Under the pieces are notes generated by a model that was not told where the DNA came from, searched no databases, and was given only the letters and a program-made list of their open reading frames with translations. A DNA stretch of 64,000 bases from the NCBI RefSeq assembly GCF_034347385.1, contig NZ_CP133777.1, forward strand, positions 4,086,714 through 4,150,713. Direction: 5' to 3'. Of the stretch, positions 16,949 to 26,387 are shown in pieces. Source of the stretch: Actimicrobium sp. CCC2.4 (lineage in GTDB: Bacteria > Pseudomonadota > Gammaproteobacteria > Burkholderiales > Burkholderiaceae_D). The position numbers and the translations under genes were made by a program. Position 1 is the first letter of the stretch; each line of letters begins with the position of its first letter.

Positions 16949-17434
16949 ATGCAACACACCACCGCCCACCTGAAAGACGAAGCCGGCACGCTTGCGCTCG
17001 GTGCCGCACTGGCACGCGCACTGGTGCCGGGCCTGACGATTTACCTGCACGGCGACCTCGGTACCGGCAAGACGGCGCTGACGCGCGCGCTGCTGCACGC
17101 GGCCGGCTACGCCGGTCACGTCAAGAGTCCGACCTACACGCTGGCAGAGCCGTACACAATTCAATTGCACGCGATTGAAGTGGACGTGATCCATTTCGAC
17201 CTGTACCGGATGCTCAGTGCGGATGACTTCCTCGACGCCGGTTTCCGCGAATATTTTAATAACAGCAACATCTGTATCGTCGAATGGCCGGAAAAAGCCG
17301 ATGGCGTGTTGCCACCCGCTGATATCGACGTGTTTTTGACCGTGGCCGGTGCAGGTCGTGAGGTAGAATTGCTCGCGCATTCCGACCAGGGTTCTCAATG
17401 TCTCGACCGTCTCAAATTCGCTCCAAACCTGTAA
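16949..17434 (+). CDS. tsaE: tRNA threonylcarbamoyladenosine biosynthesis ATPase TsaE
   Basis: ATPase needed with TsaB and TsaD (encoded at 1.9 kb) for the t6A37 modification. 161 aa. Walker A is GDLGTGKTALTRALL (residues ~31-45), followed by VKSPTYTLAEPY and the Walker-B-like HFDLYRM block, then IVEWPEKADGVLP near the end, all TsaE hallmarks. The ATG at 16949 gives the family-like N-terminus. The 3' end overlaps the amiC start by 37 bp in another frame, matching the common tsaE-amiB/C order. Confidence 0.95.
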   Translation: MQHTTAHLKDEAGTLALGAALARALVPGLTIYLHGDLGTGKTALTRALLHAAGYAGHVKSPTYTLAEPYTIQLHAIEVDVIHFDLYRMLSADDFLDAGFREYFNNSNICIVEWPEKADGVLPPADIDVFLTVAGAGREVELLAHSDQGSQCLDRLKFAPNL

Positions 17435-18762
17435 CGCCACTTTCCAGCCGCATGCGCCGCACTGTCCTGCAGGCCGGCGGCACCCTGCTGCTGTCGGTGA
17501 TTGCTCCCGGACTCGCCCGCGCCGCGCAAATCGTTGCGGTGCGCGTCTGGCCTGCCGATGATTACACCCGCGTCACGCTCGAAAACGATAGCGACCTGAA
17601 AGCCACCCACTTCGTGATCAAGGATCCGGAACGGCTGGTGATCGATATCGAAGGGCTGGAACTCAATACGACGATGAAAAGCCTGGTTGCCAAGATCCAG
17701 TCGAATGATCCGTACATCAAGCAGGTCCGGGTCGGCCAGAACCGGCCGAACGTGGTGCGTCTGGTGTTCGACCTGAAGGCTGAAATCACGCCGCAGGTGT
17801 TTACACTCAAGCCGGTCGGCGATTACCAGCACCGGCTGGTATTTGACCTGTATCCGAAACAGGAACTCGATCCGATTGCCGCACTGATCGAAAAAGGCGA
17901 ATGGTCGAAAGACCAGAAATTCGATCCGTCTGCCCCGGTAGCGCAAGCTGCTCCCGAATCCAGACCCAGCGGCAGGAATGACCCGCGCCTGAAATTCCTC
18001 GATCCGAACGTGGCCCGTCTCGAGCCGCGCGAAGAAAAAATCCCGCCGCTGACACGGCTGCTGACCATCGCGCTCGATCCCGGGCATGGCGGCGAAGATC
18101 CGGGGGCAGTCGGCCGTAACGGCAGCCACGAAAAAGACGTGGTGCTGGCCATTGCCAAGCGCCTCAAGGCAAAGATCGAGGAGCAGCCGAACATGCGCGT
18201 GATGCTGACCCGCGATGGCGACTATTTCGTGCCGCTGCATGTACGCGTCGAAAAAGCCCGCAAGGTGCAGGCCGACCTGTTCGTGTCGATCCATGCCGAT
18301 GCCTTTGTCGAACCGACCGCGCGCGGCTCGTCAGTTTTTGCGCTCTCCGAAAAAGGGGCTACGTCGACCGCCGCGCGCTGGATGGCCAACAAGGAAAACG
18401 CCGCCGACCTGATCGGCGGCGTCAATATCAAGGACCACGACCGGCAACTGGCCAGCGTGCTGCTGGACCTGTCGACCACTGCGCAGATCAGCGACAGCAT
18501 GAAACTGGCCAAGGCCGTACTGGGCGAAATCGGCGGCATCAACCGCCTGCATAAAGGCTCGGTCGAGCAGGCTGGCTTTGCGGTCCTCAAGGCACCGGAT
18601 ATTCCGAGCATCCTGATCGAGACGGCCTTCATTTCGAATCCCGAAGAAGAAGCCAAGCTGAGCGATAACGCCTATCAGGACCAGATGGCGATTGCGATAC
18701 TCAAGGGTATCCGCATCTACTTTGCCAAGAATCCGCCGCTGTCGAAAAACCGCATGACCTGA
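17398..18762 (+). CDS. amiC: N-acetylmuramoyl-L-alanine amidase AmiC (AMIN + Amidase_3)
   Basis: Periplasmic cell-wall hydrolase that cuts the septal peptidoglycan stem peptide from MurNAc for daughter-cell separation. 454 aa. The N-terminus has Arg-Arg and a hydrophobic core (MRRTVLQAGGTLLLSVIAPGLARA), suggesting Tat export as for E. coli AmiC. The AMIN domain (about residues 45-150, VRVWPADDYTRVTLE...) targets septal wall. The zinc amidase domain has ALDPGHGGEDPGA (His), SHEKDVVLAI (Glu), FVSIHADAFV (His) and SILIETAFISNPEEE (catalytic Glu). Starts inside the tsaE 3' end. Activation by an EnvC/NlpD factor is expected from the family. Confidence 0.95.
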   Translation: MSRPSQIRSKPVTPLSSRMRRTVLQAGGTLLLSVIAPGLARAAQIVAVRVWPADDYTRVTLENDSDLKATHFVIKDPERLVIDIEGLELNTTMKSLVAKIQSNDPYIKQVRVGQNRPNVVRLVFDLKAEITPQVFTLKPVGDYQHRLVFDLYPKQELDPIAALIEKGEWSKDQKFDPSAPVAQAAPESRPSGRNDPRLKFLDPNVARLEPREEKIPPLTRLLTIALDPGHGGEDPGAVGRNGSHEKDVVLAIAKRLKAKIEEQPNMRVMLTRDGDYFVPLHVRVEKARKVQADLFVSIHADAFVEPTARGSSVFALSEKGATSTAARWMANKENAADLIGGVNIKDHDRQLASVLLDLSTTAQISDSMKLAKAVLGEIGGINRLHKGSVEQAGFAVLKAPDIPSILIETAFISNPEEEAKLSDNAYQDQMAIAILKGIRIYFAKNPPLSKNRMT

Positions 18763-18986
18763 GCAGACCGGGCTGACAGCGCGCCGGCCCGCACTTCCTG
18801 ACAACGCTCCCCGGCAACACGCTGCAGGAGAGCGATCGGGCGCAATATTACTTTTGATCACCCGCAAAAGGTAATCGATTCGATCGACATGGACAGCTAC
18901 ACTGCCCCGAAACATTCCCAGTGGCAATACTGTCACTCACTCTTACCGCGCTCCTGAGCTCCTCCTCCCCCATGACATCGACCACC

Positions 18987-20546
18987 ATGAAAGTCAGCAC
19001 ACGGCTGACGATCGGCTTTTCCTTGCTGCTGTTGCTGCTCGCTATTGCTACCGGCATCGGCTTGCACCGCATGGGACAGATCGAGCAGCGGCTTGAAAAG
19101 ATTGTCAATGTCAATAATGTCGAACTGAGCTACGTGCTGGAAATGCGCCTGACCGTCTACGACCGGATGGTGGCCATTCGCAACATCATCCTGCAAAGTG
19201 ACGTCAACGAGATGCGACCTGAAGAAGCCAGGATCAAGGAGGGCGCGGCAAAATATGACCGCGCGGAAGTGCAACTCAAGACGCTGATCGCCGCATCGGG
19301 TGACGTCAATCAGGAACAGGACGCGGCGCTGGTGCGCATCGGCGAACTACGACTGATCGCGTTGCCTCTGTTTGCGAAGGCGACCGAATTGGGGCTGGCA
19401 GACAAGAATGACGAGGCCCGTGACGTGCTGTTCAATGAGGTGCGTCCGGTGCAAAAAAAGTGGCTCGATGCCCTCACTAACCTGATCAACCTCGAGAAAA
19501 AGTACAACGAAGCCGCCGCACAGGAGGCCGCCGCGGAATATGCCAGCGCCCGCATCCTGCTGCTGGCCTTCTGTGCATTGGCGCTGGTGGTCGGCATCGT
19601 CGCCGCAGTCATGATTACCCGTACGCTGATGCGCCAGCTCGGTGGCGAACCGGACTATGCCGCCGACGTCGTCAACCGCATTGCCGCCGGCGACCTGACG
19701 GTTCAGGTGGCATTGCGCCCTGGTGACAACGGCAGCCTGCTGTTTGCAATGAACCAGATGCGCACCAATCTCAACGGGATCGTTGGCCAGGTGCGCCAGG
19801 GCACCGACACCATCGCGACCGCCTCGGCCGAAATCGCCAGCGGCAACCTCGACCTGTCGTCGCGCACCGAACAGCAAGCCAGTTCGCTGGAAGAAACCGC
19901 CTCGTCGCTGGAAGAACTGACCAGTACCGTCAAGCAGAATGCCGACAATGCGCGCCAGGCCAACGTGCTGGCACTCTCGGCCTCCGACATTGCAATCAAG
20001 GGTGGCAGCGTGGTCGCGCAAGTCATCACGACGATGAGCGCGATCAATGATTCGTCGCGCAAAATCGCCGACATCATCAGCGTCATTGATGGCATCGCCT
20101 TCCAGACCAATATCCTGGCGCTGAATGCGGCCGTCGAGGCGGCGCGTGCCGGCGAACAGGGACGCGGCTTTGCTGTGGTGGCAACGGAAGTGCGCAGTCT
20201 GGCGCAGCGTTCGGCAGCAGCGGCCAAGGAAATCAAGCTGCTCATCAATGACTCGGTCGACAACGTCAGCAATGGCAGCAAGCTTGTTGATGTCGCCGGC
20301 CAGACCATGGGCGAGATCGTCGGTAGCGTCAAGCGCGTCACCGACATCATTGGCGAGATCACCTCGGCCAGCCAGGAACAGACCGCCGGCATCGAGCAGA
20401 TCAACCAGGCCGTGGCACAGATGGATGAAGTCACGCAGCAGAACGCAGCGCTGGTCGAACAGGCCGCCGCCGCCGCGCAAAGCCTGCAGGAGCAGGCTGC
20501 AGCGCTATCGGGGGTTGTCCATGTTTTTCAGGTGAGTAGCAAGTAG
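18987..20546 (+). CDS. Methyl-accepting chemotaxis protein
   Basis: Transmembrane chemoreceptor, 519 aa from [18 protein letters not shown] (an ATG five codons earlier is also possible). Layout: first membrane helix near residues 9-28, a four-helix-bundle periplasmic sensor, a second helix ([22 protein letters not shown]), a HAMP domain, and the long coiled signalling domain with the hairpin tip [20 protein letters not shown]. The methylation-helix sequences [20 protein letters not shown] and [19 protein letters not shown] flank it. No CheR-docking NWETF-type pentapeptide is seen at the C-terminus. It and dedA separate amiC from mutL. A palindromic repeat begins at the base after the stop. 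Confidence 0.92.
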   Translation: MKVSTRLTIGFSLLLLLLAIATGIGLHRMGQIEQRLEKIVNVNNVELSYVLEMRLTVYDRMVAIRNIILQSDVNEMRPEEARIKEGAAKYDRAEVQLKTLIAASGDVNQEQDAALVRIGELRLIALPLFAKATELGLADKNDEARDVLFNEVRPVQKKWLDALTNLINLEKKYNEAAAQEAAAEYASARILLLAFCALALVVGIVAAVMITRTLMRQLGGEPDYAADVVNRIAAGDLTVQVALRPGDNGSLLFAMNQMRTNLNGIVGQVRQGTDTIATASAEIASGNLDLSSRTEQQASSLEETASSLEELTSTVKQNADNARQANVLALSASDIAIKGGSVVAQVITTMSAINDSSRKIADIISVIDGIAFQTNILALNAAVEAARAGEQGRGFAVVATEVRSLAQRSAAAAKEIKLLINDSVDNVSNGSKLVDVAGQTMGEIVGSVKRVTDIIGEITSASQEQTAGIEQINQAVAQMDEVTQQNAALVEQAAAAAQSLQEQAAALSGVVHVFQVSSK

Positions 20547-20572
20547 GGTGCAAAACCGCAGGGCATCGCACC
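20547..20572. repeat. Palindromic repeat, family 1 copy B
   Basis: GGTGCAAAACCGCAGGGCATCGCACC with arms slightly degenerate and the loop in the opposite orientation to copy A. It begins immediately after the chemoreceptor stop, between convergent genes, and is followed by AGGCGCACCGGTCA as near copy A. Confidence 0.8.
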
Positions 20573-20602
20573 AGGCGCACCGGTCAAGCCGGCACCAACC
20601 CG

Positions 20603-21256
20603 TCAGCTAGTGCGCACCCGCGTCATTTTCCGGTAGACCTTCCACAAGCCGCCCAGTACGACCGGTACGACGGCCGCGCCGACGCCAACCAGCACGATCG
20701 CGCTGAGGTGATCACGGATGACCGGAATATTGCCGAAGAAATAGCCGGCTACCGTCAGGCCGGTGACCCAGGCGACGGCACCGGTGACGTTGTAGAACTG
20801 GAAGGCGGCAAAGCGCATGCCGGAGACGCCGGCCACGAACGGCGCGAAGGTTCGCACGATCGGCACGAAGCGCGACAGCACGATGGTCTTGCCGCCGTGT
20901 TTTTCATAAAAGGCGTGAGTCCGGATCAGCGCCGCCTGGTCGAGCCAGCGGTAATTGTGGGTGAATACTTTTTGCCCGATCGCGCGGCCGACGAAGTAGT
21001 TGAGCGTGTTGCCGGTGATGGCAGCGGTGATCAGCAGGACGTTGAGCACCAGCAGGTTCATCTGGCCTTCGGCACTGAATGCGCCGGCAATGAAGAGCAA
21101 GGTATCGCCCGGCAGGAAGGGCAGCACGATCAGCCCGGTTTCGCCAAAAATGATCGCAAACAGGACTGCGTACACCAGCGTGCCGTATTCGGTAATGAAG
21201 GCACCGAGGTATTTGTCGATGTGCATGACCATGTCGAGCAATTGCATGAAATCCAT
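20603..21256 (-). CDS. DedA-family membrane protein
   Basis: A 217-aa DedA/VTT-domain protein of the inner membrane; relatives act in undecaprenyl-phosphate or phospholipid recycling and envelope homeostasis. Seen: the family core FGETGLIVLPFLPGDTLLFIAGA (residues ~38-60; contains the conserved E and FLPGD), NYFVGRAIGQKVF, and FYEKHGGKTIVLSRFVPIVRTFAPFVAG, whose Arg residues are functionally important in E. coli YqjA/DedA. The ATG complement at 21254-21256 gives MDFMQLLDMVMHIDKYL, a normal DedA start. Convergent with the chemoreceptor and divergent from mutL. Confidence 0.92.
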   Translation of the reverse strand: MDFMQLLDMVMHIDKYLGAFITEYGTLVYAVLFAIIFGETGLIVLPFLPGDTLLFIAGAFSAEGQMNLLVLNVLLITAAITGNTLNYFVGRAIGQKVFTHNYRWLDQAALIRTHAFYEKHGGKTIVLSRFVPIVRTFAPFVAGVSGMRFAAFQFYNVTGAVAWVTGLTVAGYFFGNIPVIRDHLSAIVLVGVGAAVVPVVLGGLWKVYRKMTRVRTS

Positions 21257-21371
21257 AGTTTTCCTGGGGAACTCTTTTGAGGTGGGACGGCAGACAGCTT
21301 GAGCCGGAATAGTACACTACCGACTCTTCAGCCAAGCCGGTTTGCCCGACGCGCACCGGTATAATCGCCCG

Positions 21372-23210
21372 ATGAATTCTCCTCTGACAGCCCCCCGTTC
21401 GATCGCCGCCCTGCCCGACCAGTTGATCTCCCAGATTGCCGCCGGCGAAGTGGTCGAACGCCCTTCCGCCGTGGTCAAGGAATTGCTCGAAAACGCGCTC
21501 GACGCCGGTGCCACCCAGATCACCATCCGTCTCGAACAGGGCGGCATCAAGCGTATCGCGATCACCGATAACGGTCGCGGCATCCCGGCCGATGAAATCC
21601 CGCTGGCACTGGCGCGTCATGCGACCTCGAAGATCGCCTCGCTGTCGGACCTGGAGAACGTCGCGACGCTGGGTTTTCGCGGCGAGGCGCTGGCCTCGAT
21701 CGCCTCGGTCGCGCAACTGACGCTGACCACCCGCACCGCCACCGCCGCGCACGCCTGGGAGATGAGCGGTAGCCAGCCGGCACCGGTGCCATCGTCCGGC
21801 GCGCCCGGCACCACCATCGATGTGCAGGACCTGTACTACAACACGCCGGCGCGGCGTAAATTTCTGAAGTCCGACCAGACCGAATATGGCCATTGCGCCG
21901 AGGTCGTGCGCCGCATTGCGCTGTCGCGGCCGGACGTGGCGTTCTCGCTCACGCACAACGGCAAGACCGTCGATCACTGGACACTGGCCGACATGGACCG
22001 GCGCAGCGCGCACATCCTCGGCAGCGATTTCAGCGCCGCCCGTCTGTCGCTCGACGAAGCCGCCGGCCCGCTGCGCCTGCACGGCTATGCCGGCTTGCCG
22101 ACCGCCTCGCGCGGGCGTGCCGATGCGCAGTATTTTTATGTCAATGGCCGCTTCGTGCGCGACAAGCTGCTCACGCATGCGGTGCGTTCGGCCTATCAGG
22201 ACGTGCTGCATGGCGACCGCTATCCGTCGTACGTGCTGGCACTCGACCTTGATCCGGCGCTGGTCGACGTGAACGTCCATCCGTCGAAAATCGAAGTGCG
22301 GTTCCGGGATAGCCGCGCCGTGCATCAGTTCGTTTTCCATGCCGTCACGCGCGCGCTGTCGCAGACCTCGGCCACCGCCGACGGCATGGTGCCGGCACCG
22401 CAAGCGGCCGGCGCCATGCCATGGCACAGCACGCAGCAGACTCCCGCCCAGCCTTACACACGACAAGGCAGCTTCAGCCAGCAAGCCGAGCCGGGCATCG
22501 CCCAAAATAGCGCCCGCTACGGCGCGCTGTTCGGTGGCGCATCCGGTGACAGCAACGAAGCTTTCGAACAGGTCGCGGTGGCGGGCTGGCAACCGTCGCC
22601 GTCTGCCGCACCATCGGGCACGGCGGAATTCCCGCTCGGCTTTGCGCTGGCCCAGCTGCAGGGCATTTACATCCTCGCGCAAAACCTGACCGGACTGGTG
22701 CTGGTCGACATGCACGCCGCGCACGAACGCATCCTGTACGAACAATTCAAGACCGCGCTCGATACCGACGCCGTCGTCGTGCAGCCGCTGCTGATCCCGG
22801 TGACCTTCCATGCCGATGCGATCGAGGTCGGCACCACTGCCGAGAACCAGGCCACGCTGGCTGCGCTCGGCTTCGATATCACCGCGCTGTCGCCAACCAC
22901 GCTGGCGGTGCGCGCCATCCCGGCCTTGCTGAAGAACGCCGATGCGCAATCACTGGCCCGCGATGTCCTGCGCGACGTACGCGAATTCGGCGGTTCGCGC
23001 GTGCTGCTGGAACGGCGCAACGAATTGCTCGGCACGCTAGCCTGCCATACCGCCGTGCGCGCCAACCGCATCCTGACCCTGCCTGAAATGAACGCGCTGC
23101 TGCGCCAGATGGAAGCCACCGAGCGCGCCGACCAGTGCAATCATGGCCGGCCGACTTGGGTGCAGATGGCCTTGTCGGACCTCGATCGCCTGTTCCAGCG
23201 CGGCCAATGA
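21372..23210 (+). CDS. mutL: DNA mismatch repair protein MutL (with endonuclease motif)
   Basis: Mismatch-repair ATPase linking MutS to downstream steps, 612 aa. The GHKL ATPase domain shows [28 protein letters not shown] (Mg-binding Asn), [14 protein letters not shown] and [12 protein letters not shown] in the first ~105 residues. A Pro/Ala/Gln-rich linker spans about residues 345-415. The C-terminal domain carries [16 protein letters not shown], fitting the latent-endonuclease pattern DQHA-x2-E-x4-E with Met for Gln. That fits species lacking MutH; no mutH is present here. The start was chosen at [18 protein letters not shown]. The stop overlaps the miaA ATG. Confidence 0.96.
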   Translation: MNSPLTAPRSIAALPDQLISQIAAGEVVERPSAVVKELLENALDAGATQITIRLEQGGIKRIAITDNGRGIPADEIPLALARHATSKIASLSDLENVATLGFRGEALASIASVAQLTLTTRTATAAHAWEMSGSQPAPVPSSGAPGTTIDVQDLYYNTPARRKFLKSDQTEYGHCAEVVRRIALSRPDVAFSLTHNGKTVDHWTLADMDRRSAHILGSDFSAARLSLDEAAGPLRLHGYAGLPTASRGRADAQYFYVNGRFVRDKLLTHAVRSAYQDVLHGDRYPSYVLALDLDPALVDVNVHPSKIEVRFRDSRAVHQFVFHAVTRALSQTSATADGMVPAPQAAGAMPWHSTQQTPAQPYTRQGSFSQQAEPGIAQNSARYGALFGGASGDSNEAFEQVAVAGWQPSPSAAPSGTAEFPLGFALAQLQGIYILAQNLTGLVLVDMHAAHERILYEQFKTALDTDAVVVQPLLIPVTFHADAIEVGTTAENQATLAALGFDITALSPTTLAVRAIPALLKNADAQSLARDVLRDVREFGGSRVLLERRNELLGTLACHTAVRANRILTLPEMNALLRQMEATERADQCNHGRPTWVQMALSDLDRLFQRGQ

Positions 23211-24172
23211 CGATGCCACACCTGCCACTGGCGATTGCCATCATGGGGCCAACCGCCTCCGGCAAAACCGCCGCCGCGCTGGCCATCGCCCGCGTGATCC
23301 CGTCCGAAATCATCTCGGTCGATTCGGCGCTGGTATATCGCGGCATGGATATCGGCACGGCCAAGCCGACGGCTGCCGAACGCGCCGCGGCACCGCATCA
23401 CCTGATCGATATCCTCGACCCGGCCGAGTCCTATTCGGCGATGCAGTTCCGTACCGCGACGCTGCAACTGATCAGCGAGATCCTCGCGCGCGGCAAGCTG
23501 CCGCTGCTGGTCGGCGGCACGATGCTGTACTTCAAGGCGCTGCGCGATGGTCTCGATACACTGCCCGAAGCCGATCCCGACGTGCGCGCCGCGCTCGACG
23601 CCGACGCCGCCCTGATCGGCTCGCCGGGCATGCATGCGCGGCTGGCGCTGGTCGATCCGGTCACCGCCGCCCGGCTCAAACCGAACGATGCGCAGCGCAT
23701 CCAGCGCGCCCTCGAAATCCATCACCTCACCGGCCAGCCGATGAGCAGCCTGCTGGCACAAGCAGCACCCGTCGAACTGCCATTCACGCTGCTGCCGATC
23801 GGACTGGAACCGTCGGACCGCCGCGTACTGCACGAGCGCATCGCCAAACGCTTCGATGCGATGCTGGCCACCGACGGCCCCAACCTGATCGACGAAGTCA
23901 TCGCCTTGCGCGGGCGCGGCGATCTGCATCCGGGACTGCCGTCGATGCGCTGCGTCGGCTATCGCCAGGCCTGGGAATATCTGGACGGCCAGATCGACCT
24001 GGCCACGCTACGCGAAAAAGGACTGGCCGCTACCCGCCAACTGGCCAAGCGCCAGCTGACCTGGCTGCGCGCGATGCCGGAGCGGCACGTCATCGACTGC
24101 CTGGACCCGCAGGCCAGCGCACTGGTACTGGCGCAGATAGAAATTGCCCGCCAACAGCAAATTTCGGCTTGA
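23207..24172 (+). CDS. miaA: tRNA dimethylallyltransferase MiaA
   Basis: Adds the isopentenyl group to A37 of UNN-decoding tRNAs. 321 aa. Walker A is GPTASGKT (residues ~14-21); then [46 protein letters not shown] and the C-terminal [13 protein letters not shown] and [13 protein letters not shown], all MiaA signatures. ATG overlaps the mutL stop (ATGA), so translation is coupled; the N-terminus [21 protein letters not shown] fits the family. The stop overlaps the -35 element of the tRNA-Met promoter. Confidence 0.96.
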   Translation: MTMPHLPLAIAIMGPTASGKTAAALAIARVIPSEIISVDSALVYRGMDIGTAKPTAAERAAAPHHLIDILDPAESYSAMQFRTATLQLISEILARGKLPLLVGGTMLYFKALRDGLDTLPEADPDVRAALDADAALIGSPGMHARLALVDPVTAARLKPNDAQRIQRALEIHHLTGQPMSSLLAQAAPVELPFTLLPIGLEPSDRRVLHERIAKRFDAMLATDGPNLIDEVIALRGRGDLHPGLPSMRCVGYRQAWEYLDGQIDLATLREKGLAATRQLAKRQLTWLRAMPERHVIDCLDPQASALVLAQIEIARQQQISA

Positions 24173-24197
24173 CAGACATAGACTGAAACCCGATACT
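24169..24197 (+). promoter_or_regulatory. Sigma-70 promoter of tRNA-Met
   Basis: TTGACA (24169-24174), 17-nt spacer, GATACT (24192-24197), thirteen bases before the mature tRNA start. The -35 box overlaps the miaA stop codon. Confidence 0.85.
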
Positions 24198-24209
24198 CTC
24201 GGGCTGTTT

Positions 24210-24286
24210 GGTGATATAGCTCAGTTGGTTAGAGCACAGCACTCATAATGCTGGGGTCGGTGGTTCAAATCCACCTATCACCACCA
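24210..24286 (+). tRNA. tRNA-Met (CAT), elongator type
   Basis: 77 nt with encoded CCA. The acceptor stem GGTGATA/TATCACC is perfect, the D arm has AGCTCAGTTGGTTAGAGC, the anticodon stem is CAGCA/TGCTG with loop CTCATAA (anticodon CAT at 24244-24246), and the T loop is GGTTCAAATCC. Similarity to E. coli metT in the anticodon arm (GCACTCATAATG) favours elongator Met over tRNA-Ile2, which shares the CAT anticodon. Own promoter upstream and terminator downstream. Confidence 0.95.
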
Positions 24287-24319
24287 AAGACACGCTGCAA
24301 GAAGTCCCGCAATAGTCAA

Positions 24320-24356
24320 AAAACCGCGTTTCTCATCACGAGAACGCGGTTTTTTT
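24320..24356 (+). terminator. Rho-independent terminator after tRNA-Met
   Basis: AAACCGCGTTTCTC, loop ATCAC, GAGAACGCGGT, followed by a run of seven T. A clear intrinsic terminator about 35 nt after the tRNA 3' end. On the opposite strand it lies after the convergent DCC gene and could work in both directions. Confidence 0.9.
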
Positions 24357-24394
24357 GTGCCTGCGCGCTTCCGCCGTTTCCGGCGGAAAAACCC

Positions 24395-24799
24395 TCATTT
24401 CCCCGGCATCGGATCGGGATAGATTTTCCTGAATATCCACTGAATTCCGGGACGGACCAGCAGGAATCCCCGATAAGCCCCCTCGAGAATCGACGGCATC
24501 AACGGCAGCGACCCAATCCGTCCCAACCAGCGCCAGCTCGGGAACAGCAGCCACAGCGCGATGAAAGCACGCGCGCCGCTTAGCACGATACCGTCTGAAG
24601 TACGCACATGAAACCGGGACATCAGTTGGGCGCAGCTTCGTCCGGTGGTGTTTTCCGGCAGGTCGGAAGAGACGTCGATCCAGCTGATCGGCACGGTCGA
24701 CGGGATCTTCCGGTACATGCGGACTTCACGCTGGCACAGGGGGCAGGAACCATCGAAGAAAACACTGACGGGGGCGGGGGCGTTGGAGGGGGAATTCAT
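24395..24799 (-). CDS. DCC-family (DUF393) thiol-disulfide oxidoreductase-like protein
   Basis: A 134-aa protein of the DCC family, named for its Asp-Cys-Cys motif, here FFDGSCPLCQREVRMY near residues 14-29: CPLC is a thioredoxin-like CxxC. The rest has LWLLFPSWRWLGRIGSLPLMP, an amphipathic or weakly membrane-associated part, and a C-terminal RGFLLVRPGIQWIFRKIYP. The family is presumed to be redox-active but mostly uncharacterised. No signal peptide. Start ATG complement at 24797-24799 with GGAGGGGG upstream. Convergent with tRNA-Met. Confidence 0.85.
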   Translation of the reverse strand: MNSPSNAPAPVSVFFDGSCPLCQREVRMYRKIPSTVPISWIDVSSDLPENTTGRSCAQLMSRFHVRTSDGIVLSGARAFIALWLLFPSWRWLGRIGSLPLMPSILEGAYRGFLLVRPGIQWIFRKIYPDPMPGK

Positions 24800-25325
24800 G
24801 CGGGTGACCGGATAATTACAATGACATCACTGTAAAGCAATCCGCGAAATCATTTTTTCGTGCTGCGATTTTCGCGGGCGGGAATGCCCGGAGAACGCGT
24901 GTATTCGAGACAGCCCATGCACCAAACGTCATCGGATAGACCTCGGAAAAATAGCAAAAGTATTCATTTTCGACACTTTGCCTCTGTTTTTCAATGCCCT
25001 CGCGGGTTGACATGAACTTGCATATCGACGAGCATGACCGTTGTTACATTTGATACATTTGATGCAACAGAGTTCAGACAAGCCAGATCAGACGACGACC
25101 GTCACACCGCAATCAGACTATTCACAGCGGTCCTTCTCCACCCGTCACCAGTGCCTGTGCAGTAGCCGGGCACGCGACGCATCGCCACGACCGGCATCCT
25201 CCCACGCGCCATGTTGCTCCGCTAGACGGGGCGCACGGCACCTCACGCATCGGCTGGCATGCCAGCAGATATTCCAATGATTCATCGGGCCGGCAATAGC
25301 GGCCCCACACCCAAGGAGACGATCC
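24800..25325. other. Non-coding region upstream of the hflK-like gene
   Basis: 526 bp with no convincing gene. A TTGACA hexamer lies at 25007-25012 without a good -10 partner. A direct repeat ACATTTGAT occurs twice in tandem just after (25046-25063). GGGCCGGCAATAGCGGCCCC about 25 bp before the hflK-like start can form a hairpin. Confidence 0.5.
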
Positions 25326-26387
25326 ATGCCACCACCAGATATTGACGATATGGCCAAAGAGTTCCGCCAGCGTGCAGCGCGATTCGGCACCCGTCGCATT
25401 GCTCTCATCATTGCCGGATTGGTATTTCTGGCCTTCATGATGTCGAGCTGGTTCACTGTGCAGCCGGAAGAAACCGGCGTCATCCAGCGCTTCGGCGCTG
25501 TCAACCGCACCGTCGGTCCCGGTTTGCATTACAAATTTCCGATCGGCATAGAGCGCGCCACGATGGTCCCCACCGCACGCGTCCTGAAAGAGGAATTCGG
25601 CTTTCTCACGACCGCCACCAGGGCCGGCGAGCGCTCCCAGTACGCCTCTGAAAAAACCAAGTTCAAGGAAGTGTCGCTGATGCTCACCGGCGACTTGAAT
25701 GTGATCGACGTGCAATGGATCGTGCAGTACCGGATCGAAGACCCGGTGCAGTTCCTGTTCCAGGTACGCGATTCGCGTCAGACGATACGGGACACCGCAG
25801 AAGCCGTGATGCGCCAGGTGGTCGGCAACCGCCTCGGTAGCGATGTGCTGACCGTGGGCCGGGTTGCCGTATCAACTGAAGTGAAGGAAGAAATGCAGCG
25901 CCTGCTGACCGGATACCGGACCGGTGTCCGTCTGGTGACGGTCGAGCTGCAGGACGTGACGCCGCCTGATCCTGTCAAGCCGGCGTTCAATGAAGTCAAC
26001 AAGGCGCGCCAGGACCGCGAACGCATCATCAATCAAGCCCAGGAACGCGCCAATCGTGAAATCCCGCAGGCACGCGGCGAAGCGAACCGGACCATCAGCG
26101 AAGCCGAAGGCTATGCGGTCGAACGGGTCAACCGGGCGCAAGGGGAAGCAACGCGCTTCACGACCATTCTGGCCGATTATCGCAAGGCGCCCGAAGTGAC
26201 GCGACAACGCCTGTACCTGGAAGCGATGAGCACGCTATTGCCCGGCGCAAAATCGCTGTATGTGGTCGATAGCGACCAGAAAGCCATGCTGCCGCTGCTG
26301 CGCATGGAAGGTGGCCAGACGCCCGTCACGCCAAACAGCGCACCCGCAAGTACGCCCGCGGTAACCCAAGGAGGGACACAACCATGA
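25326..26387 (+). CDS. hflK: HflK-like SPFH/prohibitin-domain membrane protein
   Basis: A 353-aa SPFH protein resembling HflK, which with HflC forms a large membrane cage around the FtsH protease. One N-terminal membrane helix (residues ~25-43, ALIIAGLVFLAFMMSSWF), then an SPFH domain from QPEETGVIQRFGAVNRTVGPGLHYKFP, the segment VQWIVQYRIEDPVQFLFQV and a long helical region rich in Glu and Arg (AQERANREIPQARGEANR). It lacks the Gly/Pro-rich N-terminal part of canonical HflK, and hfq/hflX are not next to it, so it may be a paralogous pair. Start has AAGGAGA 9 nt upstream. Its stop overlaps the hflC-like ATG. Confidence 0.85.
   Translation: MPPPDIDDMAKEFRQRAARFGTRRIALIIAGLVFLAFMMSSWFTVQPEETGVIQRFGAVNRTVGPGLHYKFPIGIERATMVPTARVLKEEFGFLTTATRAGERSQYASEKTKFKEVSLMLTGDLNVIDVQWIVQYRIEDPVQFLFQVRDSRQTIRDTAEAVMRQVVGNRLGSDVLTVGRVAVSTEVKEEMQRLLTGYRTGVRLVTVELQDVTPPDPVKPAFNEVNKARQDRERIINQAQERANREIPQARGEANRTISEAEGYAVERVNRAQGEATRFTTILADYRKAPEVTRQRLYLEAMSTLLPGAKSLYVVDSDQKAMLPLLRMEGGQTPVTPNSAPASTPAVTQGGTQP

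Noticed and set aside
20904..22949. A 681-codon open frame on the - strand
   Set aside because: Antisense to mutL and part of dedA, both clearly real; Arg/Gly/His-rich shadow.
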